DNA of 64,000 nt from Hydra vulgaris (GCF_038396675.1 NC_088922.1:62995001-63059000); one strand, 5' to 3'. Shown: positions 24,241 to 36,588, numbered from the stretch's first letter. Notes: generated by a model from the letters alone, not told the origin. Numbers and translations are program-made.

Positions 24241-24721
24241 ATAAAGGGCAAAAGCTTCTCGGATTGCTTCTCGAATTGCTTCTCGGCCTAATGATTAAGA
24301 TCAAGTGTAGTATCTGTTCTTATTTCGGCTCCGGACCATCTCTCAATTGGTTACGGTGTTGTAAGAAAGCAGAAATAGCACAAGATCGAAACCTTGACAG
24401 TGGATAGATGTTCTTGGCGTAGTCGCTTTTTTAGTCTCTCATTCTACGTCCGGAAATCTCAAAGTGATCCGTCACTCCGGACGTTAAATGGAGATAAACC
24501 ATTAAGTTGGCGCTTCTCAGTTTCGGCTGAGTGGCAACTAAACCCTTAAGTAGGCCGTACTAAACCCTTAAATGGGCTATAAAACCCTTAAGTGGGACAA
24601 AATACTGAGTCTCGGCTCCCAAATAACACCTCCTTCTAGGGCCCTGTGTAAGTCTGGTTTCAGCTGCAGGTGTCTCTAGTTGGTCGGTAAAAAAATAAAA
24701 TAAAAATAAAGGGCAAAAGCT
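24241..24721 (+). mobile_element. SINE-like insertion with U2 snRNA-like head
   Basis: The 16-bp direct repeat ATAAAGGGCAAAAGCT flanks the insertion at 24241-24256 and 24706-24721. Positions 24275-24322 match the first 48 nt or so of U2 snRNA, including GCTTCTCGGCCT, AAGATCAAGTGTAG and TATCTGTTCTTAT, with about five differences. The U2 segment that pairs with the intron branch site (GTAGTA) is intact. Just before it the 5' end is stuttered: CTTCTCG occurs three times in about 30 bp. The body (24323-24680) is unrelated to U2 and includes three copies of AAACCCTTAAGT/ATGGGC. It ends in AAAAAAATAAAATAAAAATA. Target duplications and an A-rich tail indicate retroposition. Confidence 0.75.
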
Positions 24722-25282
24722 GAAGCCGAAGTGCGAAATAAAATTTAAAAATGTAAGTCAAAAGTTCCCAATAAATTAAAGATAATTTAAAAACAAATTT
24801 TAATAACTATATAATACTTATAAAAGTTTTTTATGATCCTATGTTTATTAAAAAGTATTTTAATTCTTATAAATGCTTCAAAAATGTTTGTCGTTTTACT
24901 TTTTTTATTCAAAACTTTAATCCCTTTTTAATCGAAAGTAAATTAAGGAATCATAAATTATTATTTTACAAGTATTATAATTTCCGCTTAACACTTTTAC
25001 ATAAATAGTATTTAAATGTAAAAAATATATTTACTTCATTTAAGAAAAAATTGTTAAAAATATTTGTTTACAAATTTAATCTGCCATTTGTAAAAAGGGC
25101 AAAAAGCGGCTTCACTTTTTGGATCGAAGTTAGACATCTAGACATCATTGGCTAAACACGTCAAAACTCTATGTAATTTTTACGTTTTTGTAACGGTTTG
25201 TTTACGTTTTTGTTTGTATTAACGGCTAATGGTTGCTTTCGAGCATGAAACTTTAAGTCTCGCTAATCAGTTGTTTTTATTG

Positions 25283-25294
25283 AATATATATTTA

Positions 25295-25366
<72 letters not shown>

Positions 25367-25372
25367 AATAAA

Positions 25373-25412
<40 letters not shown>

Positions 25413-25446
25413 TGTATATATATATATAAATATATATCAATATATA

Positions 25447-25528
<82 letters not shown>

Positions 25529-25562
25529 TGAATATATATATATATAAATGAATGAATATATA

Positions 25563-25622
<60 letters not shown>
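25283..25622. repeat. Clustered TA arrays with AATGAATG units
   Basis: At least three TA arrays are separated by AATAAATGAATATA or GAATGAATATATA blocks. Confidence 0.95.
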
Positions 25623-25624
<2 letters not shown>

Positions 25625-25824
25625 TTTATTTGTCAAACATTTTGACAAACAGAAACCAAAACAATAAAGTTAGAACGTAGATTCATTCCATTAAAAACTA
25701 ATTGTTTTTAAAATTGTATAATTTTTCTTTTTTGTAATCTTTTCTTTCCTTTGATATGCTACACTTTTTTTCCCTTTCAATTTATATAATAAGACTTTCA
25801 TACTTCTTTATTATCTTTTCCTTC

Positions 25825-25895
25825 TCTTGATATCATTCTTCATCAATATCTTTTCCTTCTCTTGATATCATTCTTCAATTAACTTTGTCATACTT
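25825..25895. repeat. 35-bp tandem duplication
   Basis: TATCTTTTCCTTCTCTTGAT with the following ATCATTCTTCA occurs twice in direct succession. Confidence 0.85.
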
Positions 25896-25928
25896 GGTGC
25901 CATCAAAACTAATCTTGGATTTAATTGG

Positions 25929-26228
25929 ATAGCTATATAACTAATTTTGCCTAGTAACCCTAGGCAGAATTAGTTATATAGCTATCGATAATTCATATAG
26001 AATATTATTTTTGAACCAATTCTTTATCCACTCACATTTAATAAAAAATATGATTTTGTTTATATTTATAATAATAAAGTTCAAGTTATTAAATACTTGA
26101 GGTTTTATAACTTAGAAATAAAATAAAAAAATGTCAAATTTTATTAATAATGCCATATAAGTGGCCCCTAAAATTGGTGGCCCTAGGTAATTGCCAAGTG
26201 TGCTTTAGTGGACAAGCCGGGCCTGCAT
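25929..26228. mobile_element. Palindrome and solitary hAT-like end
   Basis: A palindrome (25929-25985; arms AGCTATATAACTAATTTTGC and CTAG) is followed by AT-rich DNA and then, at about 26162-26227, GTGGCCCCTAAAATTGGTGG down to AAGCCGGGCCTG. Read from the right this is CAGGCCCGGCTTGTCC, which looks like a hAT terminal repeat. No matching left end was found, so it is a truncated or decayed nonautonomous element. Superfamily assigned on the CAGG start only. Confidence 0.45.
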
Positions 26229-26808
26229 ATCAATATAGGCACGTATTAGCATGACGATATTACTTTTATAATGTTTGTCCAATAATGAAATACCAATATT
26301 GAGGCCTTAGTCGCATGGTCATATTAACCAATGTTGATAATTCAATATTGATGCTGTATTGTTTGCCAATATTGACTCATTAGCTTTTTAACATTACCTT
26401 TTCACAAAATTGTACGCATGTGTAACAAAAATTGTTAAGAAAATGTATTGTCCTAACAGTTTTCATTAAATAATGGCTTTGTTGGATTTTTAACTGCTCT
26501 AATCATTCCGAAAACTGGAAAAATTGTTTTAAAGTTTTATATAATTTAATACTAAATATTATTATCAACTATACAGAAAAAAATTTTAAATATATATACA
26601 ACGAAAAATCCCTTTCTCAAAAAGATGTATAAATTGACCCTGTTGTTAAACCGGTTTTATTGAAATATATATGGTAGTTTTGAAAAAATATATATATATA
26701 TTTTTAAAACTCTATTACTACATGTAAATGTTGTTTATTTGGTATGAACTTGTTGAACTATTAATGCTGTTTACGTAATATTCGTTTCGACGTCCTTTCT
26801 TTACGATG

Positions 26809-26811
<3 letters not shown>

Positions 26812-26885
<74 letters not shown>

Positions 26886-26912
26886 TAATAATAATAATAA
26901 CAATAATAATAA
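26812..26912. repeat. Compound (TA)n(TAA)n microsatellite
   Basis: TA array 26812-26880 followed by TAA units to 26912. It abuts the 3' end of the inverted 320-bp repeat. Confidence 0.97.
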
Positions 26913-27240
26913 TATAAGGATTAGGTTTAGGATGTTAAATGTTTGATCTTCTTGATTCAATGCATGGGTTAAGCTTGTGTCTCTGTTTTTATGGCTAGAC
27001 GACTCATCCTATTTTCTCCTAATAAGGGTACAGCTCTAAAACTTAGTTTTTTGTTCTTAGGCCGGCCAGTAGTCAATTTTCCCAAACTGTGTTGTAGCTC
27101 TCAGAGAAGCTGATTCCATCAATAGCTGCAAAATATCAGAGCACTAACAGTGCCATGTTGCTCATAAATGGTGTCCTTCTGCTAACGGTGCATTGACGAA
27201 TCCACATTTAAAGCCCTTTTTTACGGCTTAGGATTTATAT
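26913..27240 (-). repeat. 320-bp dispersed repeat, copy 2
   Basis: Minus-strand counterpart of 14851-15172. Shared blocks include CCTAAGCCGTAA at one end, GAGCTGTACCCTTATTAGGA in the middle, and CATCCTAAACCTAATCC next to the TAA/TA tail. Confidence 0.7.
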
Positions 27241-27479
27241 ATATGAAACAAACAATTTTTATTTAAATGTTTGTTTTCCTATATATGTATTAAAACAAAC
27301 ATTTAAAAAAAAATGAAAAAAGTTTATGAAAAAATTAAAAACTTAAAGTATTAAAAAAGCCGGGCATTTTAAATGGTTTCGCTTTCGCCTGCCAGACAGA
27401 GGACAAAGGAAAAAAAAAAGGACGTCTCCTCCAATATTCTAAATATCGTTTTGATTCAGAATTAATGTAAATCCAAGTT

Positions 27480-30350
27480 TAGAAAACCCACGTTTTAATT
27501 CCAATAATGTGGATCCTTCAACTGTGAACGTTTTTGAAGTGCCGCGCTTGGTGGAAAGATTTCCAGATATTGTAAGCAGACATTTTATGCTACGTGTCTA
27601 CACACTTCTGCAGTTTATGAAGGCAAATGACGAACTGCTTTGAGGAAAACTAATTGACTACTGGTATTGAATTGAATTCCAAAACCGTGGTTCACCGCAC
27701 TTACATATGGTTATTTGGGTTAAAGAAACACCTGAATTTGATACTGAAGAAGAAATATTTCGAATTGATGAATTGAATTGATATCATGCAAATTTCCAGA
27801 ATAAGACTTTCGGATTGTTGTTGAAAACTGCCAAATTCATAATCATGCTATAACATGTCACAAAGGATCTTCAGAGACCGATTGATGTTGTTTTGGCTTT
27901 CCATGCCGGCCATGTGAAAAAACTAAAGTTATCTCGCGCACCTCAGAAGATTTTATCGAAAATAGTGGTCGAATTAGTGAGCTACGTCAAAAAAAATAAA
28001 AGAGTCTGTGACCAATTACAATCCCACGTTACTGATGTTGTGGAAAGGAAATCCGGATATTTAACCATGTAGAAATAATGAGAGCATTGCCAAATATATA
28101 GCAAAATATATTGCTAAAAACGAGCCTATAGAAATTGAAAAAAACATTGATAATACCATTAATCAATTGATGAAATACCATTAATAATTGAGCAAGGCGA
28201 AGAAAACTTTTCCAGAAAACTATTCAAAATCTGTACAGCGTTTTTAAATGAAAAGCAAGTATCAGCAAGTGAATTTTTTTTCCGACTTTGCTATTTAAAA
28301 CTTCGTGACTACTCAAGAAACTGCTTGTTCCTAAATACAAGAAAACCAGATCAACGCTACAAAGTACTAGCATTTCAGAATGATGATCAAGCCTCAGTTT
28401 TCTGCCTCAACATTATTGATAGATAAAAAACCGTCCTTTAGAGCACTTGAATTATGACTTTGAATCAATGAGCCTAATGGAGTTTACAATGCTCTTTGAA
28501 CTATATTATGCTAAATCAAATGATGAGAATGAAGTGGGAATTGATGATGATGTATGTGAAGAAAACGGTCTATAATTTAAGACAAGACTTCTAACGCTGA
28601 TTGATAATGCAAAGATGAAAACAAAATTACGTCCAGTTACAGCGAGAGTTTCGTTCTTTCAGGCTAACATTGATTCTGAAAATTACTACTACAGCTTGTT
28701 AACTCAATATTGCCAATTTAGTAATGAAAGTAAACCGATGGAGGGCTTTGATACAGCAAAAGCGCTTTTGAGCAAGGACGAGAAAATAAAAAAAATCTGT
28801 GCAATGATAGACATTCATACTTTAGAAGAACTCCAGATTGCTGAATTACTGACAGATACTGATTTTGGCTTAACCAAAAGAGCTATAAACATTGGGAAAC
28901 ATGGTTTGTTCAATTACATTACATCAAACATTCGATTGCAACTCAATGGAAACAATAAATGCGTAAAGGTTTTCATACCTGGTGAGGCTGGAACTTGAAA
29001 AACATTCACCTTAAAAATACTTAAAAAACGAATTCAAAGATACTATAGACAAACAAATATTATCTGCAAAGTCTGCGCACTAACAGGAGCTGCCGCAAAG
29101 TTGGTAAACGGAGGAACAATTCATTTTACGCTTAAACTATTGGTTGTAAAAGATTGTAAAATAGTAAATCTTCTTATGCTATCTGGAGACTACCTCAAAC
29201 GAATCGGATAACAATGGCGCGATACAGCATTCTTCATAATTGACAAAATTTTCATGGTTCCTATGAAATGCTATGTATAATTGACAATCGCTTGAAGCAA
29301 CTTAAAAACAGCTCTGAAATATTCGAAGGAATCAACATACTTTTGTTTGGTGATTTGATGCAACTACCTCTTATTTGAGGTAGGCAGTTGTTTAAGCAAC
29401 CAGAAAGAATGCAACCGGCAACACACCTATGGAGATTGTTTACAATGTGTGAGTTATCGGAAAATATGAGAAGGTGACAACACTTTTATTGATATTTTCA
29501 GTAACACGCGTGTTGGAAAAGTGGCTGGTGAAAACATCAATGTTTTACTAACAAAAATTGAGAAAAATGAGGTTGGAGATTTTGCCCTCGGAAAAGCACT
29601 TCGAGTGCATTCCACTATACAGCAAGTTGAAGACCAGAGCAATGCAACTTTAGAGCTTTACGAAAAAACAATACAAAAACGAGCGTTATTCACACTCAAG
29701 ATACAATTGTTGATGCAAAAAAAAGCTTAGAAAATATTGAAATTCGGAAATTGTTACCATTAGACATCAATAAAACTGGGGGACTCCCAAAGGAACTGAC
29801 TATTTTTGAGGGCGCGAAAGTTATGCTACGCTATAACATTGACGTATCAAAAGGATCTAGCAGATCAATTGGTTTCATAAAAAAATTACACTGGCCACTA
29901 TTCCGGCGCAATCAAGTTTATAAAAATGAAATTACGATCTCAGAAGGAATTAAGATTAGAAAAAATGAGTTGCGAAAACTAACATGTAAAACTTTTGCAA
30001 CAAATCTGCTTTGAAAGAAATCGAACGACTAAGAAAACTTCATCATTTTTTGAAGATGAAGAATTAACTGATAAAATTCTTTCACCCACTGTAGATACTA
30101 GTTAACCAGTGAATAAACTTTCTCTAAACTTCAAAATTCTTGCTAAAAATCAAAAAGTATCATCTTTTCCAAAACAGTTAAATACTCAAAGAATAAGCAA
30201 AAGAGCATATAAGAAATGGGAAAACGAAAACAGGAAACCAAAAAAATTCTAGAAAACAACAATTAGAGAAGAAAAACCTCAAAAAGCTAAGAACTTCATG
30301 GCAGTGAACTCTAACAAATTTGTCGTGAATAATCGTAATTTGCACGTTTA
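27480..30350 (+). mobile_element. Helitron remnant (Rep + helicase)
   Basis: The plus strand encodes, over many frames, a Helitron Rep region: FEVPRLVERFPDIVSRHFML, then YWYRIEFQNRGSPHLHMVIW, whose PHLH is the two-His metal-binding motif of rolling-circle initiators, and later blocks to about 28110. The PIF1-type helicase follows: FEL-like blocks, the clean frame 28615-28998 (GFDTAKALLSKDEKIKKICA), and a Walker A motif where GEAGTGKT has become GEAGT-stop-KT. Helicase blocks continue through NVLLTKIEKNEVGDFALGKA-like sequence (29521 on) to about 30010. More than ten stops and frameshifts make it inactive. The 5' TC and 3' CTRR ends were not located. Confidence 0.8.
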
Positions 30351-30359
30351 CAATTTGTG

Positions 30360-31010
30360 ACCAGACAACTCATTTGCTCACGGAATGGTCTGTCTCTTTA
30401 AAACAAATTCAAAAATTGAAAAATACATGAAAGCAAACACACTTTCGTTTTTTAGAAGTTTGACATACATTCATTACTAAATGTCATTCAGGTAACAAAG
30501 CTAAAAAAAATTGGATTTATATCTTTCAAAAGAAGCTAAAAAAGATTCGTAATCAGAGACAGTCAAGATGGTGCCAAAGATAAAATGTATCAAGTTCATA
30601 TGACAAACAATATCGCATTAATGGTTGATGAAATTCTTAAAAGACTTTGTGGTATATAAAACTCTTTGAAAATGCTTTACCGATAGTTGTAACAGTATTC
30701 ATAAAAACAGTTTCTCAGAAATTTCAATAAGAATATTTTAAAATGGTTTGAAGGACATGAAAGATTTGGTACTTAAAACGGTGACACCAGAAAGTCAAAT
30801 ATGTAAAAAATGTAAAGAGAATTATAAAACTCGTGTAAAACTTAATGAATTTGTCTTCATCAGTGTTAATCGATTCGAAACAGATCTTGTAAAGTTTAGT
30901 CGGCATGAAAAGAAAAAATTATCTTTGGAAAGTACCAACGCTATTAAATTGAATCCAGTCTTGCTAATCTATTCTCGATACAGTCAAAACAATTTTTAAT
31001 GAGCTAACAA
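30360..31010 (+). pseudogene. Unidentified coding remnant downstream of the Helitron
   Basis: Blocks such as PDNSFAHGMVCLFKTNSKIE and the frame 30748-30999 (ESQICKKCKENYKTRVKLNE followed by FVFISVNRFETD) look like real protein sequence. C-x-x-C followed by a L-x-E-F-x-F-I-S-V-x-R-F stretch is reminiscent of ubiquitin-specific protease cores. Helitrons often carry captured or accessory genes, so this may be cargo. The likeness is weak and the assignment is inference. Confidence 0.3.
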
Positions 31011-31342
31011 TGTATTTTAAAGACTAAAATTACATGCAACTTATTTTTGAAATAAAAGTGTGAAACAAAACTTATAACGTAATTTTGTTTGATAGTAATA
31101 AAAATATACTACAAATGTGGGGAGGACGAGGGTGGAAAAGCAAATGAAATATTTGTTACTTAATTTTACTTTACTTTTATTTGAAAAATTTCTATCTTTT
31201 GAAAAATAAAAACAAATTCCGTTTCTTTAATCAGGAAAAACTTTGTATCTTTTATAAGGCTAAGAAGCTTGATTTAATTACAAATTTCTTGACAAACGCA
31301 TTGCTAAATATCGTAGCTCAAGACTAAAAGATAGAAAATAAA

Positions 31343-31580
31343 ATATAGCAAAAACATTTGCTAAAAAATATTATCTTTTTTGTACTAAAAAGCGGAAAAT
31401 AAAACTTTTAACTTAAATTTAATAGTTCAGTAAACTAAAGATTGACAAGTTGTATATAAGTCTTGTTCAAACTTGTCAATCTTTAGTTTACTGAACTATT
31501 AAATTTAAATTAAAAAGTTTATTTTCCGCCTTTTAGTACAAAAAAGATTATACTTTTTAGCAAATGTTTTTGCTCTATTT
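31343..31580. repeat. 240-bp foldback with about 110-bp arms
   Basis: Left arm 31343-31451 and right arm 31470-31580 are near-perfect inverted copies across an 18-bp loop. Landmarks are TAGCAAAAACATTTGCTAAA, GTACTAAAAAGCGGAAAATA and TCAGTAAACTAAAGATTGAC and their mirrors. Confidence 0.95.
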
Positions 31581-31698
31581 TTTGTATGTGCATTTGTTAT
31601 ACATGTACAATGTTTTTTATATATTCGGCTCATTATATGTTCGGCTAAAAAATATTTTCATACGGTACTTTTAGAAGACTTCTTATTTTTTTGAGAAA

Positions 31699-32605
31699 GG
31701 GGAAACCGGGCTAGTTGGCCGCAGGGGTAAGTTGACGAACTGCGTTTATCTTCAGAACCTTTCATTAGAAAGTGACAAAAATTACACAGAACCTTCCTAA
31801 TTGACCATTTCATCTTTCACTATAGTGTTGTCAGGATTCGCGATACGTATGGGAGATGTTAAGATTTATGCGTTTTTTTGACAAAAACGTAACTTTTGGG
31901 TCATCGCTTCCTTTTTACTTTACAAAGAAAATAATTAGTCGTATGAAATAAAAAATTATTCTAAAAGTTCCAGTCACAATTGGTTTACTATATCCAGTCA
32001 GAATTTTTTTCAAAGTTGCCGTTTTTCAGGACCTATAGACTGTTTATTGAAAAGAAGGCTTTCGGGGTGAGTGGGCAAAATTTTCTCGGGGTAAGTTGGC
32101 TCATAGTATTTACTACGGAAAAAAAAATATATTTTTATAAAATTAAATTTTTTTTTTTTAATTTTAAACAATATTGAAAAAATTTATTCTCACAAAAAAT
32201 TAAAAAAAATATTTTTTAGATTTTTTTTTCACAGATAAAAAGTGGGCTACTATTTTGGCTGTTATCCGGACTTATATTTGGTACCAGCTAAAAGTAATAT
32301 TAAATTTTGGGATAAAATTAATAGCAAAAAAATTTATATTAATTTTGCACTTGTAAGTGCATTAATAATCATTTTTATAGTTAGCACCAACTTACCCTGT
32401 GGTGGGGTAAGTTAGCACATTTTTTTTTTTATTCTGAGGACCCGGAAAGGCCTCAAGAGTTTTTTTTTGTAAATAAATGCAAACTTTATAAGTCACCCAA
32501 ATTCATACTTTTTATGACTACATTTTAATATTTTTTAAAAAATGTACTGTTAGGGCTACAGAGCTCATAGAGTAAAAACCGAGCCAACCAGCCCCGGTCT
32601 CCCCT
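31699..32605. mobile_element. Nonautonomous TIR element with GGGGTAAGTTGGC repeats
   Basis: GGGGAAACCGGGCTAGTTGG at 31699 is mirrored at 32581-32605, which reads AGGGGAGACCGGGGCTGGTT on the minus strand. Inside are several GGGGTAAGTTGRC motifs (31725, 32088, 32404) in both orientations. There is no recognisable coding region. The design resembles pogo-type MITEs; the superfamily is a guess. Confidence 0.6.
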
Positions 32606-33224
32606 ACTGTTTTGCACTACTACAAGATCAAAAAATTAAAAACTCATGAAAAATGTTTAACTAAAGATTAAGTGAAGCATTTAAATTACATTCTACCTAT
32701 ATATTTCTTAAAACATAGCAATTAAAGTAAAGAAAGGTATTTTCAACATAGTGATTTTGGCACCCTTTCAAAAGGCACCTAAAAATATTTATTTGCTTGG
32801 ATGTTGAAATTATGTTTGTGTATTAAAAAATGCAAAGAATATTCGTAATAAGTAAGGTTTCAACTTCAGTTTTTATCATATAGGTCCGCTGATTTATGAT
32901 TATTATTTTTATCTTTTTCAAAATGTAGAATAAATGATTTTTTTCAATGAATCGTCAGCAAAAAATTTCTTTTATTTCACTCTAAAGTACAAAATGAATT
33001 AAATGCAACCAAAAAACTCCAAGTATATTACAAGATATATAAGCTTCCACCATGACTGCTCTAAGGAAATTATTTCGACTAAAATATCGTTTTTAATTTC
33101 GACAGTGCCAAATTTACAAACCCATGAACTTTTTTTAACATCATTACTTCTAACAAGCCTGCCAGCTACCACTATTAGAGTTAGAAGTTATTGGAAGAGA
33201 AAAGATGAAGTTTATAAAGCAAGA

Positions 33225-34760
33225 TAAAGATTAACAGATGAATTGCAAATTATATGAATCAAGAAAACATAATGAAGGAACAAAATTCCAAAGAACTGAT
33301 GTTCGAAGAAAAAAACTAGACAAATAAGAATTTTTGGCGCTCTTAGGAACAGTCACAGTAAAAAGATAAAAGTTAATTGAATGACGAATAACATGAGAAT
33401 GAATTTTAGAAGATGTCACAAGTGATGCTTGCTCTTTAGAGCAGTGTCCATTCTAATATTTATAGAAAAGAGAATAAGAAGCAACATTACGACGATGTGA
33501 CAATGGTTGAAGGTTGGCTGCAAGCGTTGTAAACTATTATTAAAATGCATTTTTGAACCTTGTCTAAAAGAGAAAGGGCATCATTCGAAGATTCAATACA
33601 AGGACGGATTTGAGATTTATAGAAGTAAAGAATAGAATCCAGAGTAAGAAAATGGCGAGCACGATATAGAGATGGAACCTTATCAGATGCTAATTTTGCA
33701 ATTAATTTGATATAGTTTCCAAAAAAGATTGGAAGTAAAAGGTAATCCTAGAAAAGGAAGGGCAGATTGTAAAAGGGCAGCTGTTTATAAATATATAGGA
33801 AGATCTAGATTATTGTGATAACAATTAGCTGAAAAAAATTCAGTTTTATCTAATTAAAGTTCACCAGCCGCTGAGAGCCCCATGCTGTCGCAGAAGTGAG
33901 ATCCCTTTCAAGCTCAAACTCCCCCTTCAAGCTATTAGAGTGTGTTGGCTTCTCATCAAGACAAGAATAACTAGTAGTATCATCAGTAAAAATCTTAAAT
34001 GTGAGATTTTAAAAAAAAGCCTTGAGGAACCCTTTAAGTTATAGGAAATGAGGAAGAAGGCTTGATCAAAAAATAAGTTATTAGATTGAAGATATAAGAT
34101 TAGGTGAAGGAAATTACTTTAGATGCAGAAGCTGGAGTGATACAAATGTAAAGCTATGAATCAACCTTTTTCTCAGCATTATTAGGTAGGACTTGATTAG
34201 TGGAATTAAGATATAAGCTTTATGAAATGTTCTTAGCAAACAATTTAGCTTTGTCTTTAGGTAAGGTAACAAAATCTGAAACTTGCAAGAGAGGAGGAAC
34301 ATTAGATTTGTCCTTATCATAAACACTGTTAAAGATTCTCCAGAAGCCTCTGGTGCCTAATTTTTGAGATAAAATACAAGATTTTGTGACCTAAGAATAG
34401 TGGGCTTTGGCATTAGATAAAACCTTTTTACAATGGTTTCTGGCAATAGTGAACAGACGTCTGTTTTCTGGAGAATTTTTTTGCTGATAGATATTGAAGT
34501 AATGGTTACAGTCGAAGATGGCAGCAGCACAAGTAGAGGAAAACAATGGAGAAGAGCAAGACTTGACTTGGAATCTTCGAGATGGAATAGAAGATTCCAT
34601 ACCAGCCTGAATCCAAGAAGTTATGCAAGAAATAAATTTATCAGCAGAAAGACAAAAGAAATCTACCCAAGGGCCATAACGAAGAAAATAATGGAAAGAG
34701 TCCCAGTCAGCTTTAAGGTAGTTGTATAAGATACAATGATATTTAGGTAGTTTGTAAAAG
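33225..34760 (-). pseudogene. CR1/Jockey-type LINE fragment, RT core deleted
   Basis: The minus strand reads from SRRFQVKSCSSPLFSSTCAA and HYFNIYQQKNSPENRRLFTI (34600-34391), the linker before RT, through CILSQKLGTRGFWRIFNSVY, and then jumps to the S-F-P-I-T...G-V-P-Q-G block, so most of the RT is missing. The C-terminal block follows: YKS-like sequence, HVIRHSINFYLFTVTVPKSA and FFLRTSVLWNFVPS to about 33230. This order and these motifs fit LINEs of the CR1/Jockey group. Multiple stops; inactive. Confidence 0.75.
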
Positions 34761-35639
34761 ATACTTAAGGTAGTTTTAAAAGATACAACGATGGGATTCT
34801 CATGATAAAGAAGAGATAATAGAAGAAGAATGAGATAATAGTTTTAGAGAGATTTAACCGTGATCAGAAACACCTTAGAATGAAAGCACATAAAGGAATA
34901 GCCGGTGGATTCAAACTTAGTTTCCCGATATATAGGTGAATTCACCTGACGGCATTACTATATAGCTAATTTTCTTACACGGTGCTCAATGAATTCGTTT
35001 GTCTCTCTTAATATGCCAAAAAAATTCTTGACATATTCTCAGAAAACTTGGGATACTCGCGATAACTGCAAAGCTTCGGGTAAGATAGTTTGTGCGATAA
35101 AATTGGTTAATGACTGTGTTAAACAGGCATTTTAATTTAAAAACAACACTTTACAAAATAGGGATCTTTGTTTATCGGATTTGGAGACAAAAGATTAAAA
35201 TTAATAAGCAACAGTTAGAATTACCTAGTAATGTTGTACACGGATGCAACCTTATTTAATAAAAAACCGAATGAACTTTCCGTATTAGCCAAAACTTAAA
35301 TTTCAGAGCAAACGATGCAAAATTTCCGATATCCCCCCTCCCCCTAAAAAAAAAGTGAGAGGGCGGGGGGTTAATTTTGCATGATCATAACTTTTGTAAT
35401 TTACTATATTTTTCTACAAAATTTAAAATCTGTCGATAAATTTAATTTAAGATAGTAAATTTTACTACATTAGTGCCCTCACGTTTGGACAAGGGAGGGG
35501 GGCAAACGTTTGAGGATTTTTGTTCCCAGGCCTCCGCCATCCCAAATTTTTGCAGGGCCTCCTCATTTGGTATAGGTATGAACATAGTTGAGTTTGGAGT
35601 TAGCACAATGTGTGAAACTGTCTTATCTGAAACATGAAA

Positions 35640-36480
35640 AAATCCTGCGGGCGCCTACGGACTCAGTGACAAACCTAAATCGTTTTAATATTTTAAGAAA
35701 AGGATAGAATTAACAGACAAGGTGCTGAAGTATGATGAAGTACAAATGTATTTACAAAATGATCTTATAACTTTTAAAATTAACTCTATTGGATTATTTT
35801 ATCTAAATATTGAACAAATATGGTGTGGACTCAAGCATGAGTTTAAAAAGTTATTAGTGAGATGAGTCGACAGACCTCAAAATTCTGAAAATAATTTAAA
35901 CCTTAGTAAACTGATTCCGGCTGCAAGACGTATTTACAATAAATGTGCTTTTACAGGTTTTTTGTAAGCTGATGATTTTAATTTTTCAAATATGAAATGG
36001 ATTCATGATAGCTAAATTGTTTCATGTTCAAATTAATATAGTTCTGATTTCAATTTTACTGAAACTATAAATGACTGCCATACTTTATCTTATATTTACA
36101 GAAAACTAAAATCGTGTTTCTGAACTTGCATCAAATCCATCCTTTGGGTAAGATCACTCATTTACTTTTTTATATAAAGAATTTAAATTTATTTTAAATT
36201 CTTTATATAAAAAAGGCGACTATATTAAAGTGATACAATATTTTAACTCAATTAATTGGAAAGCATTACTTGGGAATAAAAATATCAATCTGTGTTATGA
36301 TGAATTTTTAGAAGTATATACGATGGCCTGTGATAAGTTTATCCCACTATCAAAAAAGTATGGACAACCACGACAAGCGAGGATTACATCTAATATAAAA
36401 AAACTAATTAATGAAGAAAAAAGCTATGGTCAAAGTTTATTGCTTCAGGTAGAAAATAATAATAATAATAATCATTAATT
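35640..36480 (+). pseudogene. LINE fragment: end of endonuclease and linker
   Basis: The plus strand carries, with frameshifts, ADDFNFSNMKWIHDS and SSDFNFTETINDC near 35960-36075, typical of the apurinic-endonuclease domain of LINEs, then the frame 36230-36478 (FNSINWKALLGNKNINLCYD, FLEVYTMACDKFIPLSKKY), the linker before RT. An Asn run (AAT repeat) ends it. The RT part probably continues at 38.1-38.8 kb beyond the Tc1 insertion. A hairpin lies at 36166-36214 within it. Confidence 0.65.
36166..36214. repeat. Hairpin palindrome within the LINE fragment
   Basis: TTTTTTATATAAAGAATTTA and its reverse complement face each other across a few bases; arms about 23 bp. Confidence 0.9.
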
Positions 36481-36588
36481 ATTAACAAAATACGAACTAT
36501 AACTTAAACTAAAATATTAAAACTATGACTCGAAATTCTATTGATATGGCCTTGAAACAATTCTGCATGTATCTATGCATATTTGCAT

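Noticed and set aside
24275-24322. A functional U2 snRNA gene
   Set aside because: Only the first 48 nt match; the Sm site and the 3' domain are absent, and target duplications show it is part of a retroposed element.
35320-35560. C/G-rich runs as a regulatory island
   Set aside because: Homopolymer-rich tracts such as CCCCCCTCCCCC recur at 38.8 and 39.05 kb and look like parts of nonautonomous elements, but no boundaries could be set.
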